64,000 nt of DNA, taken from NCBI RefSeq assembly GCF_001922545.1, contig NZ_CP018744.1, positions 124,001 through 188,000 of the forward strand, read 5' to 3'. The position numbers were made by a program, and so were the translations under genes. This stretch comes from Borreliella garinii. Its GTDB lineage: Bacteria > Spirochaetota > Spirochaetia > Borreliales > Borreliaceae. The notes beneath the pieces are model-generated. The model was given only the letters and a program-made list of their open reading frames with translations. It made no database searches and was not told where the DNA came from. This document shows, piece after piece, positions 1 to 8,076 of the stretch; positions within the stretch are counted from its first letter, which is position 1; the number at the start of each line of letters is the position of its first letter.

Positions 1-498
1 CCCCTTGGAATATAAATCCTTAAAAACCTTGTTAACAGCCTTACAAAGACTCTCATCAAGAGTAAATCTTTCTCTTGAGTGATCATAAGACGCGCCGAGT
101 TTTTTTATCTGATTAACAATTACACCTCTATGCTTATCTTTTAATTTAAAAATTTCTTTAACAAGCTCTTCTCTTTCAAAATCATCCTTACTTTTGCCAA
201 TATTTTTAAGATTCCTTTCAAAAACAGCCTGCGTTGCTATTCCTGCATGATCTGTGCCAAAAAGCCATAAAGTATTGTGCTTTTTCATTCTTTTATACCT
301 TACAAGAATATCTTGCAAAACAAAATTAAGAGCATGCCCCATGTGCAATACACCAGTAACATTAGGAGGCGGTGCAACCATACTAAATTTTTCAAATAAA
401 GAATTATTTGGCAAAAAAACATTATTTTTAAGCCATTTGTTGTAAATTTCATCTTCAAATGCCTTGGGATCATATTTTTCAAGAAGTCTAAAATTCAT
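1..498 (-). CDS. valS: Valyl-tRNA synthetase, N-terminal part (cut by window edge)
   Basis: Class I aminoacyl-tRNA synthetase that charges tRNA-Val in the cytosol. The 166 N-terminal residues present read MNFRLLEKYDPKAFEDEIYN and onward. They contain the PPPNVTG-LHMGHA block, which is the class I HIGH signature in its ValS form, followed by WLFGTDHAGIATQ, which is typical of ValS. The ATG at 498 is preceded by GGAGA inside the last codons of the upstream dihydrouridine synthase gene, only 4 nt away, so the two are probably cotranscribed. The rest of the protein (editing domain, KMSKS loop, anticodon-binding domain) lies beyond the left edge. Confidence 0.95.
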   Translation of the reverse strand, partial: MNFRLLEKYDPKAFEDEIYNKWLKNNVFLPNNSLFEKFSMVAPPPNVTGVLHMGHALNFVLQDILVRYKRMKKHNTLWLFGTDHAGIATQAVFERNLKNIGKSKDDFEREELVKEIFKLKDKHRGVIVNQIKKLGASYDHSRERFTLDESLCKAVNKVFKDLYSKG

Positions 499-502
499 TG
501 TT

Positions 503-1492
503 TTAAAAATCTCCTACCATGTCAATAACGTTTAAATTTTCAAAAAGCTCTTCGTAAGTTTTCGAATTTATAAGATTTGAGAAATATTTACTCTGTCTTT
601 CCTTCTCAGTAAAATATATCTTAAAATATTTTTTAAGTTTATTAAAATCTTTTTCAAGTCCCCAAGTAGCATAAAAATCCTTTATATGGAATTTTAATAT
701 ATTTAACCTAAAATTTAAATTACTATCCAAAAAATGTTTTGAAGAAAATTTAAATAAATTTAAATTCTTAAAAATTCCACGACCAAACATAATCCCATCA
801 ATTAAATATTTATCAACGTAATATCTAGCATCCTTGAGACTTAAAACATCTCCATTGCCAATAATAAGAGTAGAAGGACTAAGATTATTCCGCAATTTAA
901 CAAGTTCATAAAAAATATCAAAATTAACAGGGCCTTCGCTCTGATTAACAGCAAGTCTTGGATAAACCGTTAACATATCAATTCCAAAGCCCAATAAAAA
1001 TCCTAGCCAATCATTAACTTCTGGATATGAAAATCCATGCCTGGTCTTAACGCTAAGAGGTAAATTAAATCTCGCACAAGCTTCTTTGCTTGCAAGAATT
1101 ATTTCTTTGGCCAAAGATTTATTATTAATTAAAGCCGAACAAACCCCTTTTTTAATTATTTTACTCTTAGGACAACCCATATTAATATCAATTCCCCAAA
1201 ATCCCATGCCCCCTAATATTTCTATTGCTCTATAAAATTGCTCAGGATCATTACCCCAAATTTGAGCAATTAAAGGCCTATTAAGTTCATTGGGTTTTAA
1301 AAAAACATGTTGAATAGATTGTTTTGATCCATTTAAAATTCCCTTTACAGAAATAAATTCAGTAAAATAAATATGGGGTTCTCCTTCTTTAGATCCTATT
1401 AAATGAATTAAATTTCTAAAAACAGTATCAGTAACGTCTTCCATTGGAGCCAAAATCATAATTGGAAGAGGAATATCAAATAAAAACTTCAT
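503..1492 (-). CDS. dus: tRNA-dihydrouridine synthase (Dus family)
   Basis: FMN-dependent reductase that converts uridine to dihydrouridine in tRNA D-loops. Visible signatures are APMEDVTDTVFR near the N-terminus (Dus start block), DINMGCPKSKIIKKGVCSALI with the catalytic Cys, SVKTRHGF for substrate and flavin contacts, and IGNGDVLS plus GIMFGRGIF at the end of the TIM barrel. About 329 aa, normal for the family. The reading frame extends upstream to a TTG at 1567, but the extra 25 residues are a hydrophobic tract unlike any Dus N-terminus, so I place the start at the ATG at 1492; it has no good ribosome binding site, so this is not certain. It ends 4 nt before valS. Confidence 0.88.
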   Translation of the reverse strand: MKFLFDIPLPIMILAPMEDVTDTVFRNLIHLIGSKEGEPHIYFTEFISVKGILNGSKQSIQHVFLKPNELNRPLIAQIWGNDPEQFYRAIEILGGMGFWGIDINMGCPKSKIIKKGVCSALINNKSLAKEIILASKEACARFNLPLSVKTRHGFSYPEVNDWLGFLLGFGIDMLTVYPRLAVNQSEGPVNFDIFYELVKLRNNLSPSTLIIGNGDVLSLKDARYYVDKYLIDGIMFGRGIFKNLNLFKFSSKHFLDSNLNFRLNILKFHIKDFYATWGLEKDFNKLKKYFKIYFTEKERQSKYFSNLINSKTYEELFENLNVIDMVGDF

Positions 1493-1683
1493 CAAATAAC
1501 TATATAACAATAAAACATAACTATTAAGCAAAGCAAAACAGTTGCTTAATAGATTCAAACTTTTCAAATAACATTGTAATTTTTAGAATAAAAAACCATC
1601 ACAAAAGGACTGGTAACAAATACAATAATCATAAGTTTTTAAAAGTCAATAAATAATTTTGATAAAAAAAATAATTTACAAAA

Positions 1684-2472
1684 TTAATCCATAATAAGAC
1701 CCTCTCCTGGAACCTTGGTTTTTCTTATTAAAGTATCTTTATATCCAGCAGATTTAATCAGTTCTATATTTTTTTGAATATCATCAGCATTAGTAGGAAT
1801 AAAAACAGTATAAAAAGGCCCATGAGAATTTACTACAACAAAAAGGCCTGCTTTTTTTAATATTCGATAAGCCCTATCAGCATAATCTTTTTTTCTATAA
1901 GATCCAACTTGTATGTAAAAATCTGTTTCTTTGTCGGCAGGAATTAAATAATCTGCTAATAAATTTGAAGATTTATTTTCAACAGAAACATTCTCTTCTG
2001 ATTGCTTAGTTTTACTTTCTTCTTTAATCTCAGGAGTATTAAATTCTTTTTTAAAATCACTAGATTTTGATACAGAAGGTCTTTTTTCATTTACACTGTC
2101 AATTACTTCAATTTTTACAGGAGCAACTCCTATTCCCAAAAAATCAAGCTTTTCAGCAGCATGTTTTGATAAATCTATTATTCTATCCTTCCTAAAAGGC
2201 CCTCTATCATTAATTCTTACAACAACTGACCTATTATTTAAAAGATTCGTAACCCTTACAGCAGTATTAAAGGGTAATTCTTTGTGAGCAGCAGTAAGAG
2301 CCATCATATCAAATTTTTCGCCATTAGCAGTAATTTTGCCGTGGAAAGCTTCACCATACCATGAAGCAAGGCCTACTGTAGCAGAATTTAAATGAGAAGC
2401 AATAAAAAAAAATACAAAGAGAAAAACAAAATTTCTATTATATCTTGCGATGGCATCAATTAAATTTCTCAT
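1684..2472 (-). CDS. rlpA: RlpA-like septal/peptidoglycan protein with SPOR domain
   Basis: Exported protein with an N-terminal signal peptide (basic MRNLIDAIARYNRNF, then the hydrophobic run VFLFVFFFIASHLNSA). Next come an RlpA double-psi beta-barrel (GLASWYGEAFHGKITANGEKFDM through RINDRGPFRKDRIIDLSKHAAE) and a C-terminal SPOR domain (FYIQVGSYRKKDYADRAYRIL) joined by a Ser/Glu/Lys-rich linker. RlpA proteins are lytic transglycosylases or septal-wall proteins, and SPOR domains bind denuded glycan at division sites. Unlike the family name, rare lipoprotein A, there is no lipobox cysteine, so it should be released or periplasmic rather than lipidated. The frame is open upstream to a TTG at 2511, but the ATG at 2472 fits the signal peptide better. 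About 262 aa. Confidence 0.85.
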   Translation of the reverse strand: MRNLIDAIARYNRNFVFLFVFFFIASHLNSATVGLASWYGEAFHGKITANGEKFDMMALTAAHKELPFNTAVRVTNLLNNRSVVVRINDRGPFRKDRIIDLSKHAAEKLDFLGIGVAPVKIEVIDSVNEKRPSVSKSSDFKKEFNTPEIKEESKTKQSEENVSVENKSSNLLADYLIPADKETDFYIQVGSYRKKDYADRAYRILKKAGLFVVVNSHGPFYTVFIPTNADDIQKNIELIKSAGYKDTLIRKTKVPGEGLIMD

Positions 2473-2479
2473 AATGTTT

Positions 2480-2508
2480 ATTATAATATAAAAACATATT
2501 TCAATAAA
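2480..2508 (-). promoter_or_regulatory. Putative rlpA promoter giving little or no leader
   Basis: A perfect TATAAT lies on the minus strand at 2485-2480, only 7 nt before the rlpA ATG at 2472. Seventeen bases upstream is a weak TTTATT -35 element (2508-2503). There is no Shine-Dalgarno sequence between it and the ATG, so transcription would start at about the start codon itself. Confidence 0.4.
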
Positions 2509-2577
2509 CAATCAAGCTCACAAATTGCTTATTCACATTTTTTTTGATTTAATTATAAAAAGGAAAAAGACTAAAAA

Positions 2578-3585
2578 ATGATATCTACAGAAATAATTAG
2601 AAGTAATCAAATACAAAAAGCAGCAAAACTTATCAAAACAGGCGAGCTTGTTGTATTTCCAACAGAAACAGTCTATGGCATTGGTGCAAATGCTTATAAT
2701 GAAGATGCCGTAAAAATGATTTTTTTAGTTAAAAAAAGATCTATTCAAAACCCCTTAATAGTACACGTTGACACAGTAAAAAAAATAAAAGAATTATCGG
2801 AATATATTCCTAAAAGTGCTCTAATGCTAATCAAAAGGTTTAGTCCAGGTCCTTTAACTTATGTTCTTAAGAAATCAATAAAAATATCCAGATTTGTTAG
2901 TGGAAATCTAGACACAGTGGCAATAAGAATTCCTGCAAATAAAATAGCTTTAAACTTAATTAAAGCATCTAAAGTCCCCATAGTAGCACCATCTGCAAAT
3001 ATATCAAAAAGACCAAGCGCAACAAACTTCGAAATGGCTTTAAAAGAATTAAATGGACTTGTAAGGGGAATAATAAAACTAGAAGAAAATAAAGACTTTA
3101 ATATCGGAATCGAATCAACTGTGATTGGATTTGACCTAAAAGATAACGTAATAATATTAAGACCAGGCGCAATAACAAAAAAAATGATAGAAAAAGGGCT
3201 TCAAGGAAAATATACAGTAAATTACGCAGAAACGAAAATAGAGTTAGAAAAATCACCAGGGAACATGATAGAACATTATAAACCAAAAATTCCCGTCTAT
3301 TTATTTAAAAGTCAAGACAACATAAGAAGATATTTAAACAAAGATACAAAAATACTTATTACAAAACCTACTCTAAACTCCTATTTATTTAATTTTTTGT
3401 GGGATAAAAAAAATATTACAGTATTTAACACTCTTGAAGAATATGCACAAAATCTTTACAAAGAGCTAGTCAATTCTGAGAACAGCTACAAACAGATCCT
3501 TAGTGAATTCGTAAAAGACGAAGAACTTGGATACTCAATAAACAATAGAATCAGAAAAGCTAGCTTAAATACATTCATTAATTAA
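2578..3585 (+). CDS. tsaC: L-threonylcarbamoyladenylate synthase, Sua5 type
   Basis: Makes threonylcarbamoyl-AMP from threonine, bicarbonate and ATP, the first step of t6A37 modification of ANN-decoding tRNAs. The YrdC domain (about residues 1-200) has VFPTETVYGIGANA, the KKRSIQNPLIVHVD substrate block and VPIVAPSANISKRPSATNF. Unlike short TsaC, a C-terminal Sua5 domain follows, introduced by SPGNMIEHYKPKIPVYLF; the total of 335 aa is typical for Sua5. ATG at 2578 is preceded by AAAAGGA. It is a single gene, divergent from rlpA and convergent with plzA. The 212 bp to plzA hold no convincing hairpin terminator. Confidence 0.93.
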   Translation: MISTEIIRSNQIQKAAKLIKTGELVVFPTETVYGIGANAYNEDAVKMIFLVKKRSIQNPLIVHVDTVKKIKELSEYIPKSALMLIKRFSPGPLTYVLKKSIKISRFVSGNLDTVAIRIPANKIALNLIKASKVPIVAPSANISKRPSATNFEMALKELNGLVRGIIKLEENKDFNIGIESTVIGFDLKDNVIILRPGAITKKMIEKGLQGKYTVNYAETKIELEKSPGNMIEHYKPKIPVYLFKSQDNIRRYLNKDTKILITKPTLNSYLFNFLWDKKNITVFNTLEEYAQNLYKELVNSENSYKQILSEFVKDEELGYSINNRIRKASLNTFIN

Positions 3586-3797
3586 AAATGGTGCTGAATT
3601 ATTATTTTAAAAATTTAAAAAGCATAAACATAATTACTCATTAGCAAAACAATACTAAATCTGCAAGTAGACATCCAAGCCCATAGTATAACAAACTGTC
3701 TTTCCCAACCCCAATAAAGCCAAAAAATAAAATAAAGAAAAACTTAAAATAAGCATTACGAGCAAATTTTCACATAAGAAAAATTTTAATCTTTTGA

Positions 3798-4583
3798 TTA
3801 ATTGAAATAATCATGGATTAACATAGTATACTCAAGTGGTATTTTGTCTTCATCAAAAGCAATGCCAAGCGCAAAAACCTTTCCATTAGGCGTCTGAATA
3901 ACACTTAAACTTTTTGATTTTCCCTCAATAAAAATCTCTTTATCCATGAATTCAAAACTAAAAATCAAATCAATTGAATCTTCTTTGAAATCCCCATAAT
4001 CAAAAGAAGAAATTACTAAAGCACCCCCATAAGATAAATCTTTTATTAAGCATTTATGTTTTGATCCATTAAACTTGATAAAAGCTTTATCAGAATCAAT
4101 TTTTAGTTTTCTAATAGAATCTTTATCAACAATAATCCTCTCGTGAATTCTCTGATTTTGACCAAGTTTTAAATCAAGAAGTTTCCCAACTTTAATAGCA
4201 ATCTCTTCTGGCATAGGAGATAAAAATTCCAATGTTAATAAGTTGTATTCTTTGTTTTGAGAAGAATAGGCAGAAGCACTTAAGAGTTTAACAGACAAAA
4301 AGGGGGAAAAAGCTACGTTATTATTAGGATCTGAATTCTTCTTAAGTTGAATAGAGCCTAAATTTTTATTTTTAGCCAAAGCAGGCAATACTGTATCTTC
4401 TTGAAAAATAAGCTTAAGAGAATCCATAGAAATAGAATAAATTACTCCAAGCACAGAATAAGCACCTATTCTCATCTCAATAGTATTGCGAAGATTTAAA
4501 AAACTATTTATCTCTGTACTCATTTTAATTTCTTTACCCCTATACTTAGCTCCATAATCTCTTATTTTTCTAGATAAAAGCAT
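3798..4583 (-). CDS. plzA: PlzA, PilZ-domain cyclic-di-GMP receptor
   Basis: Cytosolic c-di-GMP-binding effector, known in B. burgdorferi as BB0733, acting downstream of the Hk1-Rrp1 system in motility, host adaptation and gene control. The sequence shows a C-terminal PilZ domain with the RxxxR motif RIHER (Arg145, Arg149) and the DxSxxG motif DLSYGG (Asp182, Ser184, Gly187). The N-terminal half is a PilZ-like non-binding domain (the PilZN3 type). 261 aa, the length expected. ATG at 4583 follows a strong GGAGAAAGGAGAGG ribosome site. Monocistronic, leftward; its upstream region is shared with the divergent PBP gene. Confidence 0.96.
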   Translation of the reverse strand: MLLSRKIRDYGAKYRGKEIKMSTEINSFLNLRNTIEMRIGAYSVLGVIYSISMDSLKLIFQEDTVLPALAKNKNLGSIQLKKNSDPNNNVAFSPFLSVKLLSASAYSSQNKEYNLLTLEFLSPMPEEIAIKVGKLLDLKLGQNQRIHERIIVDKDSIRKLKIDSDKAFIKFNGSKHKCLIKDLSYGGALVISSFDYGDFKEDSIDLIFSFEFMDKEIFIEGKSKSLSVIQTPNGKVFALGIAFDEDKIPLEYTMLIHDYFN

Positions 4584-4647
4584 AAACCTCTCCTTTCTCC
4601 TTTTTTTGAATATAAAAAATAAAAATACTAAACAACATTTAAAGCTA

Positions 4648-4668
4648 TTTAAAACAACTTTAAAACAA
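4648..4668. repeat. Tandem direct repeat upstream of plzA
   Basis: TTTAAAACAA occurs twice, at 4648-4657 and 4659-4668, separated by a single C, so the units repeat with an 11-bp period, about one helical turn. They lie 65-85 bp upstream of the plzA start. A related ACTAAACAAC lies slightly closer to plzA. This is a possible binding site for a regulator of plzA; no protein is assigned. Confidence 0.45.
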
Positions 4669-4786
4669 TCAAGTTATAAACAAGCCTAATCAATAATCAA
4701 TAAATCTGCTATTAAAATCAAAGACATACCATCACCCCACCCTTACAGCATCCGTTTAATTTAAAAAACTTTAAAATACTGCTTAC

Positions 4787-4820
4787 ATAGTGTAAAATTA
4801 TAACAATAATTTTACACTAT
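4787..4820. repeat. Perfect inverted repeat in the plzA-PBP divergent region
   Basis: The arms ATAGTGTAAAATTA (4787-4800) and TAATTTTACACTAT (4807-4820) are exact reverse complements, separated by TAACAA. It lies 61 bp before the PBP start and 204 bp before the plzA start, so it is upstream of both genes and not between converging 3' ends. The right arm overlaps the best -35 candidate of the PBP promoter. It reads as an operator for a dimeric repressor rather than a terminator. Confidence 0.75.
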
Positions 4821-4837
4821 AACAATCAACTTATAAT
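4810..4837 (+). promoter_or_regulatory. Putative promoter of the class A PBP operon
   Basis: TTTTAC at 4810-4815, a 16-nt spacer and TATAAT at 4832-4837 give a plausible sigma-70 promoter about 37 nt upstream of a predicted transcript start that precedes the ATG at 4881. A second possible -10, TATACT at 4863-4868, would leave a leader of only about 6 nt. The -35 lies in the right arm of the inverted repeat at 4787-4820. Confidence 0.45.
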
Positions 4838-4880
4838 ATTATTAATTCTTATACACTTATAGTATACTTTAGTAAAAAGT

Positions 4881-7646
4881 ATGAAATTAAATAGTCTTAG
4901 CTTGAGAAAAATAAATAAGCATAAGCTACTTATTTATTTAACATATTTCACAGTTAGCTTTTCTATTATTGCACTCTCATTAGCAATATCTAAGACTATA
5001 AACATACAAAAAGATAAAAACTTTGGATATATAAACCCAGCAATTCCTTCAAGACTTTTAGATATTAATGGAAAACAAATAACTCAATTTATATCTGATG
5101 AGAATAGAGAATTAATGCCATTGAGAAAGATGCCTGACAATCTAATTAATACACTTCTAATACGAGAAGATATTGGTTTTTTTTCTCATCGAGGCTTTTC
5201 CTTAATAGGAATATTTAGAGCCGCATTTAATATTGTTCTTGGCAGATATTTTTCAGGCGGCAGCACATTAACCCAACAGCTTGCAAAACTTCTCTATACA
5301 AATCAAGCAAGAAGATCTATTTTGAGGAAATTACATGAAATATGGTGGGCAATCCAACTTGAAAAAAAACTCTCAAAATACGAAATACTAGAAAAGTACC
5401 TTAATAAGGTTTATTTTGGAAACGGCAATTATGGAATAGTTGCCGCATCAAAATTCTTTTTTGGTAAAAGCGTAAATAAAATAAATACAGCAGAATCTGT
5501 GATGATGATAATTCAACTCCCAAATGCAAAACTTTATTCACCTCTTTACAATCCAGAATTTTCAAAAAAAATACAACGTGCAGTTTTAAACCAAGTTGTA
5601 TCAAATGGAATAGTAAAAGCCGAAATTGCTGAAAAAGAATTTAATGAATATTGGCAAAATTATGATTGGACTAGAATGGCTGATACATCCGCAATTTCAA
5701 ACAAAAAAGACCAAGCTCCTTATTTCTCTGAATACATAAGGCAAAAAATAATAAAATATTTACCAGATGGTGCAAACATATATAAAGATGGATACTCAAT
5801 ATACTCAACTCTTGACCTTGAAGCACAAAAATATGCAGATAAAGTTACAAACGATATGATTAATAAAGCAAGAACAATGCATAATTTAAATAGATCATCT
5901 GAAACAATAATTATTAATTCAGAAATTGTCCCTGTAGTAGATGCAATATCAGATTTATTAGGAATTAAAAATTTAAGAATAAATGGACGGCAATATAAAA
6001 AACTTAGAAAAAGAAAATTTTACGAAGACAATATTGATCTAATTGCAAGCTTTGGAGCTATACTTGGAATTGATAAAATAGATAAGGCAACAAAAGAATA
6101 TATTATCAAAAATAAATTAGCACCAAAACTTATTGCACAGCCTGAGGGAGCAATGATAGCAATAGACACAACAAGCGGAGCAATAAGAGCCATGGTTGGG
6201 GGTAGCGGACATGCTAAAGACAATGAATTTAATCGCGCCACACAAGCAAAAGTCCAGCCTGGAAGTGCATTTAAAGCATTATATTTTGCAGCCGCAATTG
6301 ATCTGAAAAAAATAACAGCTGCCACAATGTTTTCAGACTCTCCAGTAGCATTTCTAGATAAAAACGGAGAGGTTTATGCTCCAGGAAATTATGGTGGCAA
6401 ATGGAGAGGCAACGTTTTAACACGCCAGGCATTGGCTTTGTCTTTAAATATTCCAGCATTAAGAATATTGGACAAGTTGGGTTTTGACTCTGCGATTAGC
6501 TATTCCTCAAAACTACTAGGAATAACAGACCCAAAAGAAATAGAAAAAACGTTTCCCAAAGTTTATCCGCTAGCACTAGGTGTAATATCAGTTTCTCCAA
6601 TCCAAATGGCAAGAGCCTTTGCAATTTTGGGGAATAGTGGTAACGAAATCGAACCTTATGGAATAAGATACATTGAAGACAGAGCTGGAAGAATAATAGC
6701 AAATGAAGAAGCAAAGATATTAGCTAAAATCAAAAGCCAAGAATATCAAACTCAAATAGTGTCTCCTCAAGCTGCTTATATCATCACAGATATGATGAAA
6801 TCAACAATCCAATATGGAACCTTATCAAATCAAAGATATACAAATCTCAAAAATTTTAATTCTGACATTGCCGGAAAATCGGGAACAACGCAAAATTGGG
6901 CAGACGGATGGGCAATAGGATATTCTCCTTATATAACAACAGCATTTTGGGTTGGATTTGATAAAAAAGGATATTCACTGGGAATATCCGGAACAGGAAC
7001 AGGATTGGTAGGACCTAGTTGGGGGGAATTCATGGCAGAATATCACAAAAACTTGCCCAAAAAAGTTTTTGTAAAACCTGCAGGAATAATTAGTATCCCG
7101 GTGCAAGCAGAAACAGGGCTATTACCAGAAGAGATTGCTGACGAAAAAATAATAAATGAATTATTTATTTCCGGCACCCAACCAATTGAAAAATCAAAAT
7201 ACTATAAAAATAAACTAGAATTTAAAAATACAATAGAATTTAACATATATGGAATTGATGAGATTAATAATAACGATGAAATAAATTTTGACACTCCTGA
7301 ATTTGAATATCTTGATAATAATCTTGAAAGCCTAAACAATAATAACAATGATCTTGAAAACAACAATAATAACAATGATGAAAATAAAAATGAAGATGGA
7401 ATAGAAATGGGCATTAAAAAACCCTTAAATGAAATAGAAAATAAAAACCCACAACAAGATCTACTAAATAACGACAACAATAACAAAGAAATGTTTATTA
7501 AAAACACAAAAGAAATTAAAGACAAAGTCATTGTTAATGAAACAAACACAGAAGTACAAAACATAAAAGAATTAAATTCAAATAACAATGAAAATGAAAA
7601 AATTAACAATAAAGACGTCAATGGAGAAGATATCCAATTGGATTAA
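4881..7646 (+). CDS. Class A (bifunctional) penicillin-binding protein with Asn-rich tail
   Basis: Peptidoglycan polymerase and cross-linker, 1A family, anchored by one membrane segment (about residues 18-38). The glycosyltransferase-51 domain shows REDIGFFSHRG (Glu96) and SGGSTLTQQLAK (125-136). The transpeptidase domain shows the nucleophile motif SAFK (Ser462-Lys465), SLN (521-523) and KSGT (666-669), so both activities look intact. Residues from about 770 to 921 form a hydrophilic tail very rich in Asn, Glu and Asp, unlike the compact family C-terminus. No clear Shine-Dalgarno precedes the ATG. It leads a rightward run with a ParB-N gene 6 nt downstream, then pgi. In B31 this corresponds to the gene annotated as a penicillin-binding protein near BB0732. 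Confidence 0.93.
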   Translation: MKLNSLSLRKINKHKLLIYLTYFTVSFSIIALSLAISKTINIQKDKNFGYINPAIPSRLLDINGKQITQFISDENRELMPLRKMPDNLINTLLIREDIGFFSHRGFSLIGIFRAAFNIVLGRYFSGGSTLTQQLAKLLYTNQARRSILRKLHEIWWAIQLEKKLSKYEILEKYLNKVYFGNGNYGIVAASKFFFGKSVNKINTAESVMMIIQLPNAKLYSPLYNPEFSKKIQRAVLNQVVSNGIVKAEIAEKEFNEYWQNYDWTRMADTSAISNKKDQAPYFSEYIRQKIIKYLPDGANIYKDGYSIYSTLDLEAQKYADKVTNDMINKARTMHNLNRSSETIIINSEIVPVVDAISDLLGIKNLRINGRQYKKLRKRKFYEDNIDLIASFGAILGIDKIDKATKEYIIKNKLAPKLIAQPEGAMIAIDTTSGAIRAMVGGSGHAKDNEFNRATQAKVQPGSAFKALYFAAAIDLKKITAATMFSDSPVAFLDKNGEVYAPGNYGGKWRGNVLTRQALALSLNIPALRILDKLGFDSAISYSSKLLGITDPKEIEKTFPKVYPLALGVISVSPIQMARAFAILGNSGNEIEPYGIRYIEDRAGRIIANEEAKILAKIKSQEYQTQIVSPQAAYIITDMMKSTIQYGTLSNQRYTNLKNFNSDIAGKSGTTQNWADGWAIGYSPYITTAFWVGFDKKGYSLGISGTGTGLVGPSWGEFMAEYHKNLPKKVFVKPAGIISIPVQAETGLLPEEIADEKIINELFISGTQPIEKSKYYKNKLEFKNTIEFNIYGIDEINNNDEINFDTPEFEYLDNNLESLNNNNNDLENNNNNNDENKNEDGIEMGIKKPLNEIENKNPQQDLLNNDNNNKEMFIKNTKEIKDKVIVNETNTEVQNIKELNSNNNENEKINNKDVNGEDIQLD

Positions 7647-7652
7647 AGCAAT

Positions 7653-8054
7653 ATGTTAATAGATATCGATCAAATAAAAATAAAAAAAAGAATTAGAAAA
7701 AATGTAGGTGACATTGAAACTCTTAAAAACAGCATTATAAAGCATGGATTAATTTATCCAATAATAATCGATAAAAATAAGAATTTGATTGCAGGATTTA
7801 GAAGATATCAAGCCTTAAAAGAAATCGGCTATAAAGAAGCTGAAGTAAAGGTAATCTCAAGTGAAAACAAAAAAACTTTACTTGAAATTGAACTTGATGA
7901 GAATAATGTTAGAAAGTCATTTACAAAAAGTGAAGCAAACGAAGGTGAAGCTTATTTGAAGATTTATTCTGAAAGCAATGTAATAATAAGATTTATTAAA
8001 TTTATTATCTTAAAAATTAAAAACATGTGGAAAAGAAAAAATAGAAAAATTTAA
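7653..8054 (+). CDS. Stand-alone ParB/Spo0J N-terminal domain protein
   Basis: 133 aa. Residues about 1-85 match the ParB N-terminal (ParB/sulfiredoxin-fold) domain: IDQIKIKKRIRKNVGDIETLKNSIIKHGLIYPIIIDKN then LIAGFRRYQALKEIGY, the region that binds CTP in ParB proteins. The central helix-turn-helix and dimerisation domains of a chromosome-partitioning ParB are absent; the rest is short and basic, ending in MWKRKNRKI. It is therefore not the canonical partition protein. It starts 6 nt after the PBP stop and lies 22 nt before pgi, so it is probably cotranscribed with them. Function unknown. Confidence 0.8.
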   Translation: MLIDIDQIKIKKRIRKNVGDIETLKNSIIKHGLIYPIIIDKNKNLIAGFRRYQALKEIGYKEAEVKVISSENKKTLLEIELDENNVRKSFTKSEANEGEAYLKIYSESNVIIRFIKFIILKIKNMWKRKNRKI

Positions 8055-8076
8055 GCCATAACAAAGGAGTATGTTT

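Noticed and set aside
254..482. Small frames on both strands inside valS
   Set aside because: They overlap the HIGH-motif region of valS in other frames; no ribosome site or family match.
1493..1567. Upstream extension of the dihydrouridine synthase from a TTG
   Set aside because: The extra residues are hydrophobic and unlike the family; the TTG lacks an SD.
3586..3797. Possible terminator or small RNA between tsaC and plzA
   Set aside because: No stable hairpin followed by a T run and no promoter pair could be found by eye.
7202..7621. 139-codon leftward frame in the PBP tail
   Set aside because: Leu/Ser-rich complement of the Asn/Glu-rich tail; product of the repetitive DNA, no ribosome site.
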